Assembly: GCA_900538575.1 (NCBI GenBank)
Contig: UPZA01000011.1
Location: 1-64,000, forward strand
Source: an uncultured Ruminococcus sp.
GTDB taxonomy: Bacteria > Bacillota > Clostridia > Oscillospirales > Ruminococcaceae
Direction: 5' to 3'
DNA: 64,000 nucleotides
The translations under genes were made by a program, and so were the position numbers. Positions within the stretch are counted from its first letter, which is position 1. Each line of letters starts with the position of its first letter. Positions 41,185 through 51,029 of this stretch are shown piece after piece. The notes beneath the pieces were generated by a model. It was given only the letters and a program-made list of their open reading frames with translations. It did no database searches and was not told the DNA's origin.

Positions 41185-41961
41185 ATGAATAAATCTTTAA
41201 GAAAGGCAATTATTGCCGGTAACTGGAAAATGAATAAAACAAGACCTGAGGCTAAGGAACTTCTTGAAGCTATTAAGCCTTTGGTTGCCAATGCTGACGG
41301 TAAGATTGAAGTTATTGCCTGCGTTCCTTTTACAAATCTTGAAACAGCAATTAATACGACGTCAGGTTCAAATGTCAAGATCGGTGCGGAAAACGTACAC
41401 TTTGAAAAGAGCGGAGCCTATACGGGTGAAATCTCAGCCGATATGCTGGTTGAACTTGGTGTGGAATATGTTGTTATCGGACATTCGGAAAGAAGACAGT
41501 ATTTCGGAGAAACGGACGAAACTGTTAATAAGAGGACAAAGGCTGCTTTAGCAGCAGGTCTTAAGCCTATTGTCTGCGTTGGAGAGCTTCTTTGGGAACG
41601 CGAATGCAATATTACTGAAGAAGTAATTGCACGTCAGATTAAGCTGGATTTGTATGATGTTTCTGCCGAGGACGTTAAAAAGACTGTTATCGCCTATGAG
41701 CCGGTCTGGGCTATCGGTACAGGCAAAACCGCCACTGCGGATCAGGCGGAAGAGGTTTGTGGATTTATTCGTTCGACGCTTGCTAAGATATATGACCAGG
41801 CAACTGCAGACGCTATAACAATTCAGTACGGCGGATCAATGAATGCCGGCAACGCGGCAGAGCTTCTTTCAAAGCCTAACGTTGACGGCGGACTCATCGG
41901 AGGCGCGTCACTTAAAGCGGCTGATTTTAATACAATCGTTCAGGCGGCTGTTGAAGGATAA
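41185..41961 (+). CDS. tpiA: Triosephosphate isomerase
   Basis: A 258-residue TIM barrel. N-terminal AGNWKMNKT (catalytic Lys), catalytic His in VIGHSERRQYF, catalytic Glu in AYEPVWAIGTGKTAT, and phosphate loop IQYGGSMNAGNA and GLIGGASL. It interconverts dihydroxyacetone phosphate and glyceraldehyde 3-phosphate. AAGGAG precedes the ATG. Confidence 0.97.
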   Translation: MNKSLRKAIIAGNWKMNKTRPEAKELLEAIKPLVANADGKIEVIACVPFTNLETAINTTSGSNVKIGAENVHFEKSGAYTGEISADMLVELGVEYVVIGHSERRQYFGETDETVNKRTKAALAAGLKPIVCVGELLWERECNITEEVIARQIKLDLYDVSAEDVKKTVIAYEPVWAIGTGKTATADQAEEVCGFIRSTLAKIYDQATADAITIQYGGSMNAGNAAELLSKPNVDGGLIGGASLKAADFNTIVQAAVEG

Positions 41962-42045
41962 TAAATAAAAATCTGCTGATAATATAATTCGGATAAGATT
42001 ATAAATCTTCTGTTGCTATAACAGTTTATTGGAAAGGTCAAGTTT

Positions 42046-43560
42046 ATGTGTAAAAAACCTGTTGCTTTAATTATAATGGATGGCTTTGGCTATAACGCTG
42101 ACGATTACGGAAATGCAATAGCCGCGGCAAAGAAACCTAATATTGATAGGTATATGCAGGGGCCCCATACTTATATCGGAGCAAGCGGTCTTGATGTAGG
42201 ACTGCCGGACGGTCAAATGGGAAATTCAGAAGTCGGACACACAAATATAGGCGCCGGCCGAATAGTATATCAGATGCTTGTCAAAATTTCAAAATCCATA
42301 AAGGACGGAGATTTTTTTGAGAATGCTGCTTTGAAATCAGCAATGGAAAACTGCATAGAAAAAAATTCTTCACTGCATCTTATGGGACTTCTTTCTCCAG
42401 GCGGCGTTCACAGCCACATGGAGCATCTTTACGGATTAATTGAAATGGCTAAGAAAAACGGAATTGAAAAGGTGTATGTTCATGCTTTTCTGGACGGGCG
42501 TGATGTTCCTCCGTCCTCAGCCGCAGAATATATGAGAGAAGCATGCTCTAAAATGAGCGAGCTGGGAATTGGTTCTGTCGCTACCGTAATGGGGCGTTTT
42601 TATGCAATGGACAGAGATAATGCCTGGGATAGAGTTGAAAAAGCATACAATGCTATGGTTTTGGGGAATGGTGTTGAATGCGGTGATCCGGTTAAGGCGA
42701 TTGAGGATTCATATGAAAACGGAGTTACCGATGAATTTATGCTCCCTACGGTATGTGATAAAAACGGTATGATCAGCGAGAATGACAGCGTAGTATTCTT
42801 TAATTTCCGTCCTGACCGTGCCAGACAGATTACAAGAGCGTTTGTTGAGGAAGGCTTCAGCGGATTTGAACGTAAAAAGGGATTTTTTCCGCTTAACTTC
42901 GTGTGTATGGCTCAATACGACGCTACAATGCCTAATGTTTCAGTTGCATTTCCTCCGGAATCATTGAACATGACATTCGGAGAATATATCAGTAAAATGG
43001 GCAGAACTCAGCTTAGAATAGCTGAAACTCAAAAATATGCTCATGTAACGTTTTTTTTCAACGGCGGTGAGGAAAAAACATTTGACGGTGAAGATAGGAT
43101 ACTTATAAAATCTCCTGATGTTGAAACATTTGACATGAAACCGGAAATGAGCGCTTACGAGGTTACCGACGCTGTTGTGGACGCAATAAACAGTAATAAA
43201 TATGACGCTATTATTTTAAATTATGCAAACTGTGATATGGTTGGACATACCGGTGTATTTGACGCGGCAAAAGCGGCCGTTGAAGCGGTTGACGAGTGTG
43301 TCGGAAGAACAGTTGAGGCTGTTTTATCTAAAGGCGGAGTCGCATTTATAACGGCTGATCACGGAAATGCCGACAAGATGTATGAATCAGACGGCTCGCC
43401 GTTTACTGCCCATACAACCAATCCGGTACCGTTTATCGTTGTCGGTCTTGACTGCGAGCTTAGAGAAGGCGGCGTACTTGCCGATATAGCTCCTACAATG
43501 CTTAAGGTTATGGGGCTTGAACAGCCTGAAGAGATGACCGGCAAGTCAATTATTAAGTAG
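42046..43560 (+). CDS. gpmI: 2,3-bisphosphoglycerate-independent phosphoglycerate mutase
   Basis: A 504-residue manganese-dependent mutase for 3- to 2-phosphoglycerate. The metal site starts at IMDGFGYNADDYGN; the catalytic Ser is in GQMGNSEVGHTNIGAGR; further metal ligands are in NYANCDMVGHTG and TADHGNADKM. Length is normal. iPGM is sensitive to pH and is used during sporulation in relatives (family knowledge). An intrinsic terminator follows. Confidence 0.96.
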   Translation: MCKKPVALIIMDGFGYNADDYGNAIAAAKKPNIDRYMQGPHTYIGASGLDVGLPDGQMGNSEVGHTNIGAGRIVYQMLVKISKSIKDGDFFENAALKSAMENCIEKNSSLHLMGLLSPGGVHSHMEHLYGLIEMAKKNGIEKVYVHAFLDGRDVPPSSAAEYMREACSKMSELGIGSVATVMGRFYAMDRDNAWDRVEKAYNAMVLGNGVECGDPVKAIEDSYENGVTDEFMLPTVCDKNGMISENDSVVFFNFRPDRARQITRAFVEEGFSGFERKKGFFPLNFVCMAQYDATMPNVSVAFPPESLNMTFGEYISKMGRTQLRIAETQKYAHVTFFFNGGEEKTFDGEDRILIKSPDVETFDMKPEMSAYEVTDAVVDAINSNKYDAIILNYANCDMVGHTGVFDAAKAAVEAVDECVGRTVEAVLSKGGVAFITADHGNADKMYESDGSPFTAHTTNPVPFIVVGLDCELREGGVLADIAPTMLKVMGLEQPEEMTGKSIIK

Positions 43561-43572
43561 TTTTAAGGATTA

Positions 43573-43606
43573 AAATAAGGCGGAATATTACCGCCTTATT
43601 TTTTTT
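43573..43606 (+). terminator. Terminator after gpmI
   Basis: AAATAAGGCGG (43573-43583) pairs with CCGCCTTATTT (43591-43601), then T's to 43606. GGAGG of the next gene follows directly. Confidence 0.9.
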
Positions 43607-43615
43607 GGAGGTTTA

Positions 43616-44944
43616 ATGAAAAATATAGATTTAACAAAAGAGCCTGTAAGAAAGGCTTTTATGCATTATCTTATTCCTGCCGTTCTGGCTACTATGGTTA
43701 CTTCAATTTATATACTTGTTGATACTATAATGATCGGCAACAGAATTGGTGCGGACGCTCTTGCAGGTTTGAATATTGTATTTCCGCCTATTATGATATT
43801 CTTTGGCACAGGTAATCTGCTCGGTATAGGCGGTTCTGTTTTAATGTCCGTTGCTTTGGGCCGAAATGAGCAGAACGCTCAAAAGAAATATTTTACAACG
43901 GCGGTAATATCGGGTATCTTCATAGCGTTAGTTTATATGTTTATATTAATCGTATTTTTTAATCCTGTTATGCGTTTTCTGGGAGCTTCGGATGTAACAA
44001 TCAGTTATATAAAGGATTATATGAAGCCGGTTATACCAGGAATCCCTTTTTTTATATTTTCAAGCATGATTCAGGCTTTTTTAAGAAATGACAAAGCCCC
44101 TAAGACTGCTATGGCAGGCTCATTATGCGGAGGTATACTGAATATAATATTGGACTATATATTTATGTATCCTCTTAATATGGGTATGTTTGGAGCTTCC
44201 TTAGCTTCTGTCATAGGACTTGTTGTTAATGTGGCGGTATTATGTACTCACTTTTTTGCAAGGAATAATTCGCTGAAGCTTTCTTTGAAGAATCTGCAAC
44301 TGCGATTATTTGCGGACGTTATAAAATCCGGATTTCCGGTTTTCCTGACGGATATTGCTTCAAGCGTTTTGATATTTTTGTTTAATATTCAGCTTCTTAA
44401 ATATTACGGCGTTATAGGAATAACTATTTACAGCATTATTTCAAATACGTCTTTGACGGCGGTATCGTTGTTTAACGGCGTTTCACAGGCTGCTCAGCCC
44501 ATTACTGCCATGAATTATGGAGCAGGTAAATATGACAGAATCAAAAAGGTATTTAGACTTGGCGTAACAACATCAATAATTGTGGGTGCCGCGTTTACGA
44601 TTGCCGGATTTATTATACCTGAAAGAATTGCCAATATTTTTGTAAAGCTTTCCGAAAGTGATATGTTTAATGCCAAGAAAGCAATAATGATATATTTTTC
44701 AGCTTTTTTATTTATGGGGGCTAATATTTTTATGCAGAATTATTTGCAGTCAATTGTTAAGCCTCTTTTGTCCCTGATAATTTGTGTTATAAGGGGAATA
44801 GTTTTAAGCGGTATAATATTATTTATTTTGCCTGCTTTAATTGGCAAGATCGGTATATGGTTTGCTGTTCCGTTAGCTGAAGCTATTACAGTTTTAATTT
44901 CAATAATTTTTTATAAACGAAGTCGTGATATTAAAAGCGGTTGA
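43616..44944 (+). CDS. MATE family efflux transporter
   Basis: A 442-residue protein with about 12 membrane helices in two six-helix halves. It starts with the typical LTKEPVRKAFMHYLIPAVLATMV, then DTIMIGNRIGADALAGLNIVFP and, in the second half, NGVSQAAQPITAMNYGAGKYDRI. MATE proteins export cationic drugs or metabolites using Na+ or H+ gradients. Substrate is unknown. It may rely on read-through from gpmI or an unseen promoter within the short gap. Confidence 0.9.
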   Translation: MKNIDLTKEPVRKAFMHYLIPAVLATMVTSIYILVDTIMIGNRIGADALAGLNIVFPPIMIFFGTGNLLGIGGSVLMSVALGRNEQNAQKKYFTTAVISGIFIALVYMFILIVFFNPVMRFLGASDVTISYIKDYMKPVIPGIPFFIFSSMIQAFLRNDKAPKTAMAGSLCGGILNIILDYIFMYPLNMGMFGASLASVIGLVVNVAVLCTHFFARNNSLKLSLKNLQLRLFADVIKSGFPVFLTDIASSVLIFLFNIQLLKYYGVIGITIYSIISNTSLTAVSLFNGVSQAAQPITAMNYGAGKYDRIKKVFRLGVTTSIIVGAAFTIAGFIIPERIANIFVKLSESDMFNAKKAIMIYFSAFLFMGANIFMQNYLQSIVKPLLSLIICVIRGIVLSGIILFILPALIGKIGIWFAVPLAEAITVLISIIFYKRSRDIKSG

Positions 44945-44953
44945 ATTTGTAAA

Positions 44954-44986
44954 AAAGGCGTTTTTACATTATGTAAAAGCGCCTTT
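44954..44986. terminator. Bidirectional terminator, MATE gene / gatB
   Basis: AAAGGCGTTTTTACAT (44954-44969) pairs with ATGTAAAAGCGCCTTT (44971-44986), with one G-T wobble, between convergent genes. Confidence 0.85.
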
Positions 44987-44998
44987 ATTATTATGACA

Positions 44999-46435
44999 TT
45001 ATGACTGAAGCATTTTTGTAACAGTATCCTTGACTATTCCCGGATTTGCCTTACCCTTAGATGCCTTCATGCACTGACCGACTAAATATCCAAGTGCATT
45101 AGTTTTACCATTTTTATAATCGTTTATAGATTTTTCATTTTCTGCAAAAACTTCCTTAACAAGCTTTTCTATAAAATCAGAATCAGAATTCTGAGCAAGT
45201 CCCTTTTCATTAATAATGCTGTCAATATCTCCGTTATTTTTCATTAATTCTTCAAACACAGTTTTACCGGCAGAATTTGAGATTACGCTCTTTTCTATTT
45301 TTTCTATTAGCGAGCATAATTTATCGGCGGTTAAATTAGTTTCAGATATTAATTTTCCGGTTTCATTAGTATATTTTGAAATATCTCCAAGTATCCAGTT
45401 GCTTATGCTTTTGGGCTTGCATTTATTCATTGAACAGCATAAGTCAAATAAAGATGATTTTTCCATATCCTCTGCAATTAAAGTAGCGTCAATTTGGGAT
45501 AAGGAATAATCGCTGACATACCTCTTTATTTTTATATTCGGCAGTTCGGGAATCTGTTCTTTTAGAGCCTTGATTCTTTCCTTATCGACGACTATTGTCA
45601 GTAAATCCGGTTCCGGAAAATATCTGTAATCCTGGGCGTCTTCTTTTGAACGCATAGGAAAGCTCATTCCCTTTGGATCATCCCATCTTCTTGTTTCCTG
45701 AACGACAGTACCGCCGCTTTCTAATAATTCTATCTGGCGCTTTGCTTCGTATTCAATGCCTCTGACTGCGGCGCTGAAGCTGTTGACATTTTTCATTTCA
45801 GACCTTGTTCCGAATTCTGCGGCTCCTTTTTCTCTGACAGATACGTTTACGTCGCATCTTATTGATCCTTCCTGCATTTTACAGTCCGAAATTCCTATAT
45901 ATTGAAGTATGGATTTTATTGTTTCAAGATAAGCCTTTGCTTCGGCGGAGCTTCTTATATCCGGTTCGGAAACTATTTCAATTAGCGGAACTCCGCATCT
46001 GTTAAGATCCACAAGGGAACCGGAAAATGCTTCGTCATGCAAAAGCTTGCCAGCGTCTTCTTCAATATGAATTCTTGTTATTCCGACTGTTTTCGTTTCA
46101 CCGTTCACCATAAATTCAACACTGCCGTTTTCACACAGCGGCACATCAGCCTGTGAAATCTGGTAAGCTTTAGGTAGATCGGGGTAAAAGTAATTCTTTC
46201 TGTCCTGCTTGCAGATATTATTTATAGTGCAGTTTAATGCATGTCCCATTTTTATTGCGTAATCGACGACTTTTTCATTAAGAGTGGGAAGTGTTCCCGG
46301 CATTCCCATGCATACCGGGCAAACCTGTGTATTTACTTCAAGTCCGAAAGCGTTTTTACAGTCGCAGAAAATTTTTGATTCAGTGTTTAATTCTGCATGT
46401 ACTTCAAGTCCGATAACTATTTCATAATCCTTCAT
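44999..46435 (-). CDS. gatB: Asp-tRNA(Asn)/Glu-tRNA(Gln) amidotransferase subunit B
   Basis: A 478-residue tRNA-binding and kinase subunit of GatCAB. It starts YEIVIGLEVHAELNTESKIFC; zinc ligands are C-x-C then CPVCMGMPG; the helical/YqeY tail ends EVFAENEKSINDYKNGKTNALGYLVGQCMKASKGKANP. It converts mischarged Glu-tRNA(Gln) (and possibly Asp-tRNA(Asn)) in bacteria lacking GlnRS. Last of ligA-gatC-gatA-gatB. Confidence 0.96.
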   Translation of the reverse strand: MKDYEIVIGLEVHAELNTESKIFCDCKNAFGLEVNTQVCPVCMGMPGTLPTLNEKVVDYAIKMGHALNCTINNICKQDRKNYFYPDLPKAYQISQADVPLCENGSVEFMVNGETKTVGITRIHIEEDAGKLLHDEAFSGSLVDLNRCGVPLIEIVSEPDIRSSAEAKAYLETIKSILQYIGISDCKMQEGSIRCDVNVSVREKGAAEFGTRSEMKNVNSFSAAVRGIEYEAKRQIELLESGGTVVQETRRWDDPKGMSFPMRSKEDAQDYRYFPEPDLLTIVVDKERIKALKEQIPELPNIKIKRYVSDYSLSQIDATLIAEDMEKSSLFDLCCSMNKCKPKSISNWILGDISKYTNETGKLISETNLTADKLCSLIEKIEKSVISNSAGKTVFEELMKNNGDIDSIINEKGLAQNSDSDFIEKLVKEVFAENEKSINDYKNGKTNALGYLVGQCMKASKGKANPGIVKDTVTKMLQS

Positions 46436-46447
46436 TTTAAACCTCCC

Positions 46448-47911
46448 TTAAAGCGTCTTTGAAATTACGTCGAAGCCGCCGCATAGCTGTTCATATCCGT
46501 ATGCAGCATTTAAAAGCTGCTGTTCGCTGAACTTGCCGCCGATAAGCTGTAATCCCATTGGCATTGATCTGCTGTCTTTTCCGCATGGCAGACTGATAGC
46601 GGGGAGACCGGCGATATTAACTGTTACAGTGCATACGTCGTTATAATACATTTTTATAGGATCTCCGATATTTTCACCTATTTTGAAAGCGGAGGAGGGA
46701 ACAGTCGGGGTTGCAATTATATTACATTCCTTAAACGCTTCGTCGAATTCTTGGCTTATTCTTTTCTGAACGCGCTTAGCCTTTTTATAATATGCGTCAA
46801 AATAACCTGAACTAAGAACGAATGTACCAAGCATTATTCTTCTTTTTACCTCGTCTCCAAAGCCCTCGCTTCTGGTTTTTTCATACATATCTATAAGTCC
46901 TTCGTAATTTTCTGCTCTGAAGCCATACTTAACTCCATCAAATCTTGCCAGATTCGATGAAGCCTCTGCCGAGGCGATTATATAATAAGTATTAATTGCA
47001 TATTTAGTGCTTGGAAGTGAAATTTCTTTTATTTCAGCGCCGTTTGCTTCCATTTCCTTAATAGCCTTCATAACGGCATCCTTAACCTCAGAATCTATGC
47101 CTTCTCCGAAATATTCTTTGGGAACTCCGATTTTAAGTCCATTTAAATTGTTCCTTAGTTTTGCTGAATAATCAGGATATTCTGTATTTTTTGAAGTGGC
47201 GTCGCGTCTATCATGACCGCAGATAAGACTTTGGAGCATCGCGATATCCTTAACGGATTTTCCGAGAGGTCCTATCTGATCAAGAGATGAGGCAAACGCG
47301 ACAAGACCGTATCTTGAAACGCTTCCATATGTCGGTTTCATACCGACTGCTCCGCAGAGAGCGGCAGGCTGCCTTATAGATCCGCCGGTATCGGAGCCTA
47401 AGGTAAGTATAGCTTCTCCGGAGGATATAGCTGCTGCGGAACCGCCTGAAGAGCCGCCTGGAACGCAGTCGGTATTATAAGGATTTTTTGTCAGATGCAT
47501 ATAAGATGTTTCTGTTGAAGATCCCATAGCAAATTCATCCATATTCATTTTGCCCAGTACCGTCATCTTCGCTTCATTTATTTTGTCCATAACAGTAGCG
47601 TTAAACGGCGGTATATAGTTTTCAAGCATTTTTGATGAACATGTAGTTCTGATTCCCTTTGTTGAGATATTATCTTTAATACCTATCGGTATTCCTGCAA
47701 GCGGGTGAAGGCTTTCTCCGGAAGCCAGAGCCTTATCGACTGCGGCGGCGTTTTCTTTTGCGGTTTTCTCGCATAACGTCACATAGGCTCCTATTTTATC
47801 TTCGGTTTCATGAATACGTTCCAAAACGTCGTCGCATATTTCAGCAGCGCTGCATTTCTTGCTTCTGAGCATTTCAGAAAGCTCCGCCGCGTTTTTTTCA
47901 TATAACTTCAT
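46448..47911 (-). CDS. gatA: Asp-tRNA(Asn)/Glu-tRNA(Gln) amidotransferase subunit A
   Basis: A 487-residue amidase-signature protein that frees ammonia from glutamine for GatB. The Ser-cisSer-Lys triad is visible: Lys in GIPIGIKDNIS, and the serines in VPGGSSGGSAAAISSGEAILTLGSDTGGSIRQPAALCG. Normal length. The end of gatC lies 17 bases upstream and gatB starts 12 bases downstream. Confidence 0.96.
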   Translation of the reverse strand: MKLYEKNAAELSEMLRSKKCSAAEICDDVLERIHETEDKIGAYVTLCEKTAKENAAAVDKALASGESLHPLAGIPIGIKDNISTKGIRTTCSSKMLENYIPPFNATVMDKINEAKMTVLGKMNMDEFAMGSSTETSYMHLTKNPYNTDCVPGGSSGGSAAAISSGEAILTLGSDTGGSIRQPAALCGAVGMKPTYGSVSRYGLVAFASSLDQIGPLGKSVKDIAMLQSLICGHDRRDATSKNTEYPDYSAKLRNNLNGLKIGVPKEYFGEGIDSEVKDAVMKAIKEMEANGAEIKEISLPSTKYAINTYYIIASAEASSNLARFDGVKYGFRAENYEGLIDMYEKTRSEGFGDEVKRRIMLGTFVLSSGYFDAYYKKAKRVQKRISQEFDEAFKECNIIATPTVPSSAFKIGENIGDPIKMYYNDVCTVTVNIAGLPAISLPCGKDSRSMPMGLQLIGGKFSEQQLLNAAYGYEQLCGGFDVISKTL

Positions 47912-47928
47912 AGCTTTTAACTCCTTTA

Positions 47929-48201
47929 TTATTCTACAGTTTTAGGAACTACAAGACAGCCTGCCTGAACCTCCGGCGCATTTGACAATAGTTCCTCGCG
48001 TTTGAATTTATTCGTTACAGCTATATCTTCTCTTAGAGTCATTGGGTTTTCTTCGTCAAGGAGAGTGAGCGGACCGTCAATATCAGGCATATTGTCTACC
48101 ATATTGACGATCATTTCCATATCCTTTTCGAATTTTTCAAGCCTGCTGTCTTCGATTTTTAATCTGGAAAGCTTGGCTATGTGTTTGATATCAATTTTCA
48201 T
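47929..48201 (-). CDS. gatC: Asp-tRNA(Asn)/Glu-tRNA(Gln) amidotransferase subunit C
   Basis: A 90-residue stabilising subunit. MKIDIKHIAKLSRLKIEDSR is the typical start, and LREDIAVTNKFKREELLSNAPEVQAGCLVVPKTVE the typical end wrapping GatA. ATG at 48201 has AAGGATGG just upstream. The upstream gene ligA ends 14 bases before it. Confidence 0.92.
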   Translation of the reverse strand: MKIDIKHIAKLSRLKIEDSRLEKFEKDMEMIVNMVDNMPDIDGPLTLLDEENPMTLREDIAVTNKFKREELLSNAPEVQAGCLVVPKTVE

Positions 48202-48215
48202 AACTACCATCCTTT

Positions 48216-50201
48216 TTATTTAGTTATATCAATAAGCTCCTGTTCGCTTATTACTCTTATTCCGAGCTGCCGTGCCTTTATAAGCTTGTTTCCGGCGTCG
48301 TCACCGGCAACGACATAGTCGGTTTTTTTGGAAACTGAAGACGAAACCTTACCGCCTGATTTTTCGATTAGCTCCTGAGCGTCACGTCTTTTCATTGTGG
48401 GAAGAGTACCGGTAAGCACAAACGTTTTGCCGTTAAGTCGTTTATCCCCGTTATCCGACGAGGATTTATAAGACATATTAATGCCGTAACTTTTAAAACG
48501 GTTAATAATTTCAATCAGGTGAGGCTCCTTAAATGCCTTTTCAACATTCTGCGCCATAATATCTCCGAAGCCGTCAATCTGACTTATTTCCTCGGTAGAC
48601 GCATTTATTATGCCGTTAATATCTGAAAATTTTTCACATAATAATTTTGCGGCTTTAGATCCTATATTTTTTATACCAAGCGCAAATATAAGCCGGTCAA
48701 GATTATTATTTTTTGAAGCCTCTATTGCGTTAATGAGATTATCTGCGGATTTTTCAGCAAAACGGTCAAGCTCGATAAGCCGTTCCTTTTTTAGAGTATA
48801 AAGGTCTGCGACTGATTTAATAAGTCCCTTTTCCAAAAGTACAGTTATAATTGCGGGACCAAGACCGTCGATATTCATAGCGTCCTTTGATGCGAAATGT
48901 ATTATATTTTTTAAGAGCTGAGCCGGGCAATCCGTGTTAGGGCATCGCAAAACGCTTTCATCGTCATATCTGACGGCAAGAGCGCCGCATACGGGACATA
49001 CATCAGGTAAATGAAACGGAGCCGAATCCTCCGAATGGCTGACAGAACGAATAACCTCCGGAATAATTTCTCCTGCTTTTCTTACCAGTATGGTATCTCC
49101 AATTCTTATGTCCTTTTCGTCAATAAACTGCTGATTATGAAGTACTGCCCTTGAAACGCTTGTACCGGCCAAAATGATAGGCGCGAACAAGGCGACCGGA
49201 GTAATAGCGCCTGTTCTTCCCACGTTAACCTCAATGCTCAGCAGCTTGGTTTCCTTTTCCTCAGGCGGATATTTATATGCGGCGGCCCATTTAGGGTATT
49301 TAGCCGTTTCTCCCATTTTTCTGCGCTGCTCAAAATTATCTACCTTTATAACAACTCCGTCAATATCGAAGGAATATTTGTTTCTCATTTCTCCGATTTT
49401 TTTGATTTCCTCCGTTATTTCTTCATATGTTCTGCACTGTCTATACCCCGGAATAACCTTAAATCCAAGCTCTGCCATATAATCCAGCGACTGTTTATGA
49501 GATGTTATTTTCGCTCCGTCAATCTGCTGTAAATTGAATACAAAAATATCAAGCTTACGTTTTGCAGTAATTTTTGAATCCTTTTGCCTTAATGAGCCGG
49601 CTGCCGCGTTTCTTGGATTTTTAAAGGGCTGTTCATCATTAAGCTCTTGAATTTCTACAAGCTCGTTAAAGCTTTTTTTAGGCATATATACTTCGCCTCT
49701 TACTTCTATGAGTTCAAGAGGATATTTAAGCTTTAACGGAACGGATCTTATTGTCATAATATTTTCTGTTACATCTTCTCCGACAAAACCGTTTCCTCGC
49801 GTAGATCCAGTTTTAAAAATTCCGTTTTCATATTCAAGCGATACGGATAAACCGTCAATTTTAGGCTCTACAACGAATACCGGAGAATCAAGCTGTTCTT
49901 TGCATCTGTTTATAAAAGCTTCAACTTCCTCAAATGAAAAAACGTCCTGAAGGCTGGCCATCTGAACCTTATGTTCTATTTTATTAAAAGAAGTCAATAC
50001 ATCTCCGCCTACACGCTTAGTGGGGGAGGTTTCAAGAGCAAATTCGGGATTTTCTGATTCAAGCTTTATCAGTTCCCGCATCATTGAATCAAATTCAAAA
50101 TCTGAAATCTGGGGATTATCCAAAATATAATAATTTCTGTTATGTCTTTCAATTTCTTCAGAGAGCTTCTTAATTTTTTCAAGGATTTCCGGCTTGTCCA
50201 T
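48216..50201 (-). CDS. ligA: NAD-dependent DNA ligase LigA
   Basis: A 661-residue ligase joining nicks with NAD+. Domain order: Ia (ERHNRNYYILDNPQISDFEFD), adenylation with the nucleophile Lys in VEPKIDGLS, OB fold (GRTGAITPVALFAPI), Zn finger (CPVCGALAVRYDDESVLRCPNTDCPAQ), HhH repeats and a C-terminal BRCT (GKTFVLTGTLPTMKRRDAQEL). Start at 50201: GGAG lies 7 bases before; the frame extends upstream to 50339 without similarity. It heads the gatCAB transcript, with a clear promoter. Confidence 0.96.
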   Translation of the reverse strand: MDKPEILEKIKKLSEEIERHNRNYYILDNPQISDFEFDSMMRELIKLESENPEFALETSPTKRVGGDVLTSFNKIEHKVQMASLQDVFSFEEVEAFINRCKEQLDSPVFVVEPKIDGLSVSLEYENGIFKTGSTRGNGFVGEDVTENIMTIRSVPLKLKYPLELIEVRGEVYMPKKSFNELVEIQELNDEQPFKNPRNAAAGSLRQKDSKITAKRKLDIFVFNLQQIDGAKITSHKQSLDYMAELGFKVIPGYRQCRTYEEITEEIKKIGEMRNKYSFDIDGVVIKVDNFEQRRKMGETAKYPKWAAAYKYPPEEKETKLLSIEVNVGRTGAITPVALFAPIILAGTSVSRAVLHNQQFIDEKDIRIGDTILVRKAGEIIPEVIRSVSHSEDSAPFHLPDVCPVCGALAVRYDDESVLRCPNTDCPAQLLKNIIHFASKDAMNIDGLGPAIITVLLEKGLIKSVADLYTLKKERLIELDRFAEKSADNLINAIEASKNNNLDRLIFALGIKNIGSKAAKLLCEKFSDINGIINASTEEISQIDGFGDIMAQNVEKAFKEPHLIEIINRFKSYGINMSYKSSSDNGDKRLNGKTFVLTGTLPTMKRRDAQELIEKSGGKVSSSVSKKTDYVVAGDDAGNKLIKARQLGIRVISEQELIDITK

Positions 50202-50256
50202 ATATATCTCCATTTCCGCCATAATATAGTCAGATTTATTGGCAAACATATTAATA

Positions 50257-50285
50257 ATTATATCATATTTTATACAGTTTTTCAA
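50257..50285 (-). promoter_or_regulatory. Promoter for ligA-gatCAB
   Basis: Minus strand TTGAAA (50285-50280), 17-base spacer, TATAAT (50262-50257). Confidence 0.75.
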
Positions 50286-50420
50286 TAAAAAAACATCTTT
50301 AATAAAAATATTATTTAATAGGATTAAAGCGTTAAGCAATAAATTTATATTCGGTTTAGAATATTTTTATATAAACAGGCAAAATTATTAAAGATATTAA
50401 AAAATCAAAGGAGACTTATT

Positions 50421-50855
50421 ATGATTGAACAGGATACCATAAAGTTGCTTCGGGAGTGCGACGCAGGTATAAAAATGGGAATATCTGCAATTGACGAGGT
50501 TATGAAATATGTAAAGAATGAAGAGTTGAAAAAAGTACTTCAAAACGGCATGAAGGACAATGAAGAATTAAAAAATGAGCTTTTAGAGCTTTTGAATGAT
50601 TATCATGACGACGGAAAGGATCCCGGAGCAATGGCAAAGGGTATGTCTTGGATGAAAACAAACGTAAAATTAGCTGTAAATGAATCGGATAATGTTGTAG
50701 CAGATTTAATAACGGACGGATGTAATATGGGTGTTAAATCGCTTTTTAAATATTTAAACCAATATAAAGCGGCAGATGAAAAATCAAAAAAGCTTGCTAA
50801 AAAGCTGATTAGTATTGAAGAAGATCTTTCCTCTAATTTAAGAAAGTTTCTGTAA
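50421..50855 (+). CDS. DUF2383-like four-helix (ferritin-like) protein
   Basis: A 144-residue, all-helical protein with heptad-like hydrophobic spacing, no membrane segment. The layout (IKLLRECDAGIKMGISAIDEVMKYV, then DNEELKNELLELLNDY, then LKKxx-type end SIEEDLSSNLRKFL) resembles DUF2383/ferritin-like bundles of spore-formers, whose function is unknown. Conserved iron-ligand spacing is not evident. AAAGGAG precedes the ATG; a terminator follows at once, so it is monocistronic. Confidence 0.65.
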   Translation: MIEQDTIKLLRECDAGIKMGISAIDEVMKYVKNEELKKVLQNGMKDNEELKNELLELLNDYHDDGKDPGAMAKGMSWMKTNVKLAVNESDNVVADLITDGCNMGVKSLFKYLNQYKAADEKSKKLAKKLISIEEDLSSNLRKFL

Positions 50856-50858
50856 ATT

Positions 50859-50892
50859 GAAACGGAGCGTTTTTTTCATGGCGCTCCGTTTC
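50859..50892 (+). terminator. Terminator after the DUF2383-like gene
   Basis: GAAACGGAGCG (50859-50869) pairs perfectly with CGCTCCGTTTC (50882-50892). The T-rich stretch lies in the loop rather than after the stem, so efficiency is uncertain. Confidence 0.65.
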
Positions 50893-51029
50893 GCTTTAAA
50901 ACCTGTGCATATAAAAAAATTGGAAAATACTATTGATTTCATTTAAAAATAATGGTAAAATAGCGGTAAAGAAACCGTATGCTTATGTTGGCGATTATAT
51001 ATGCCGCGGGCGGAGGATTGGAGATTATT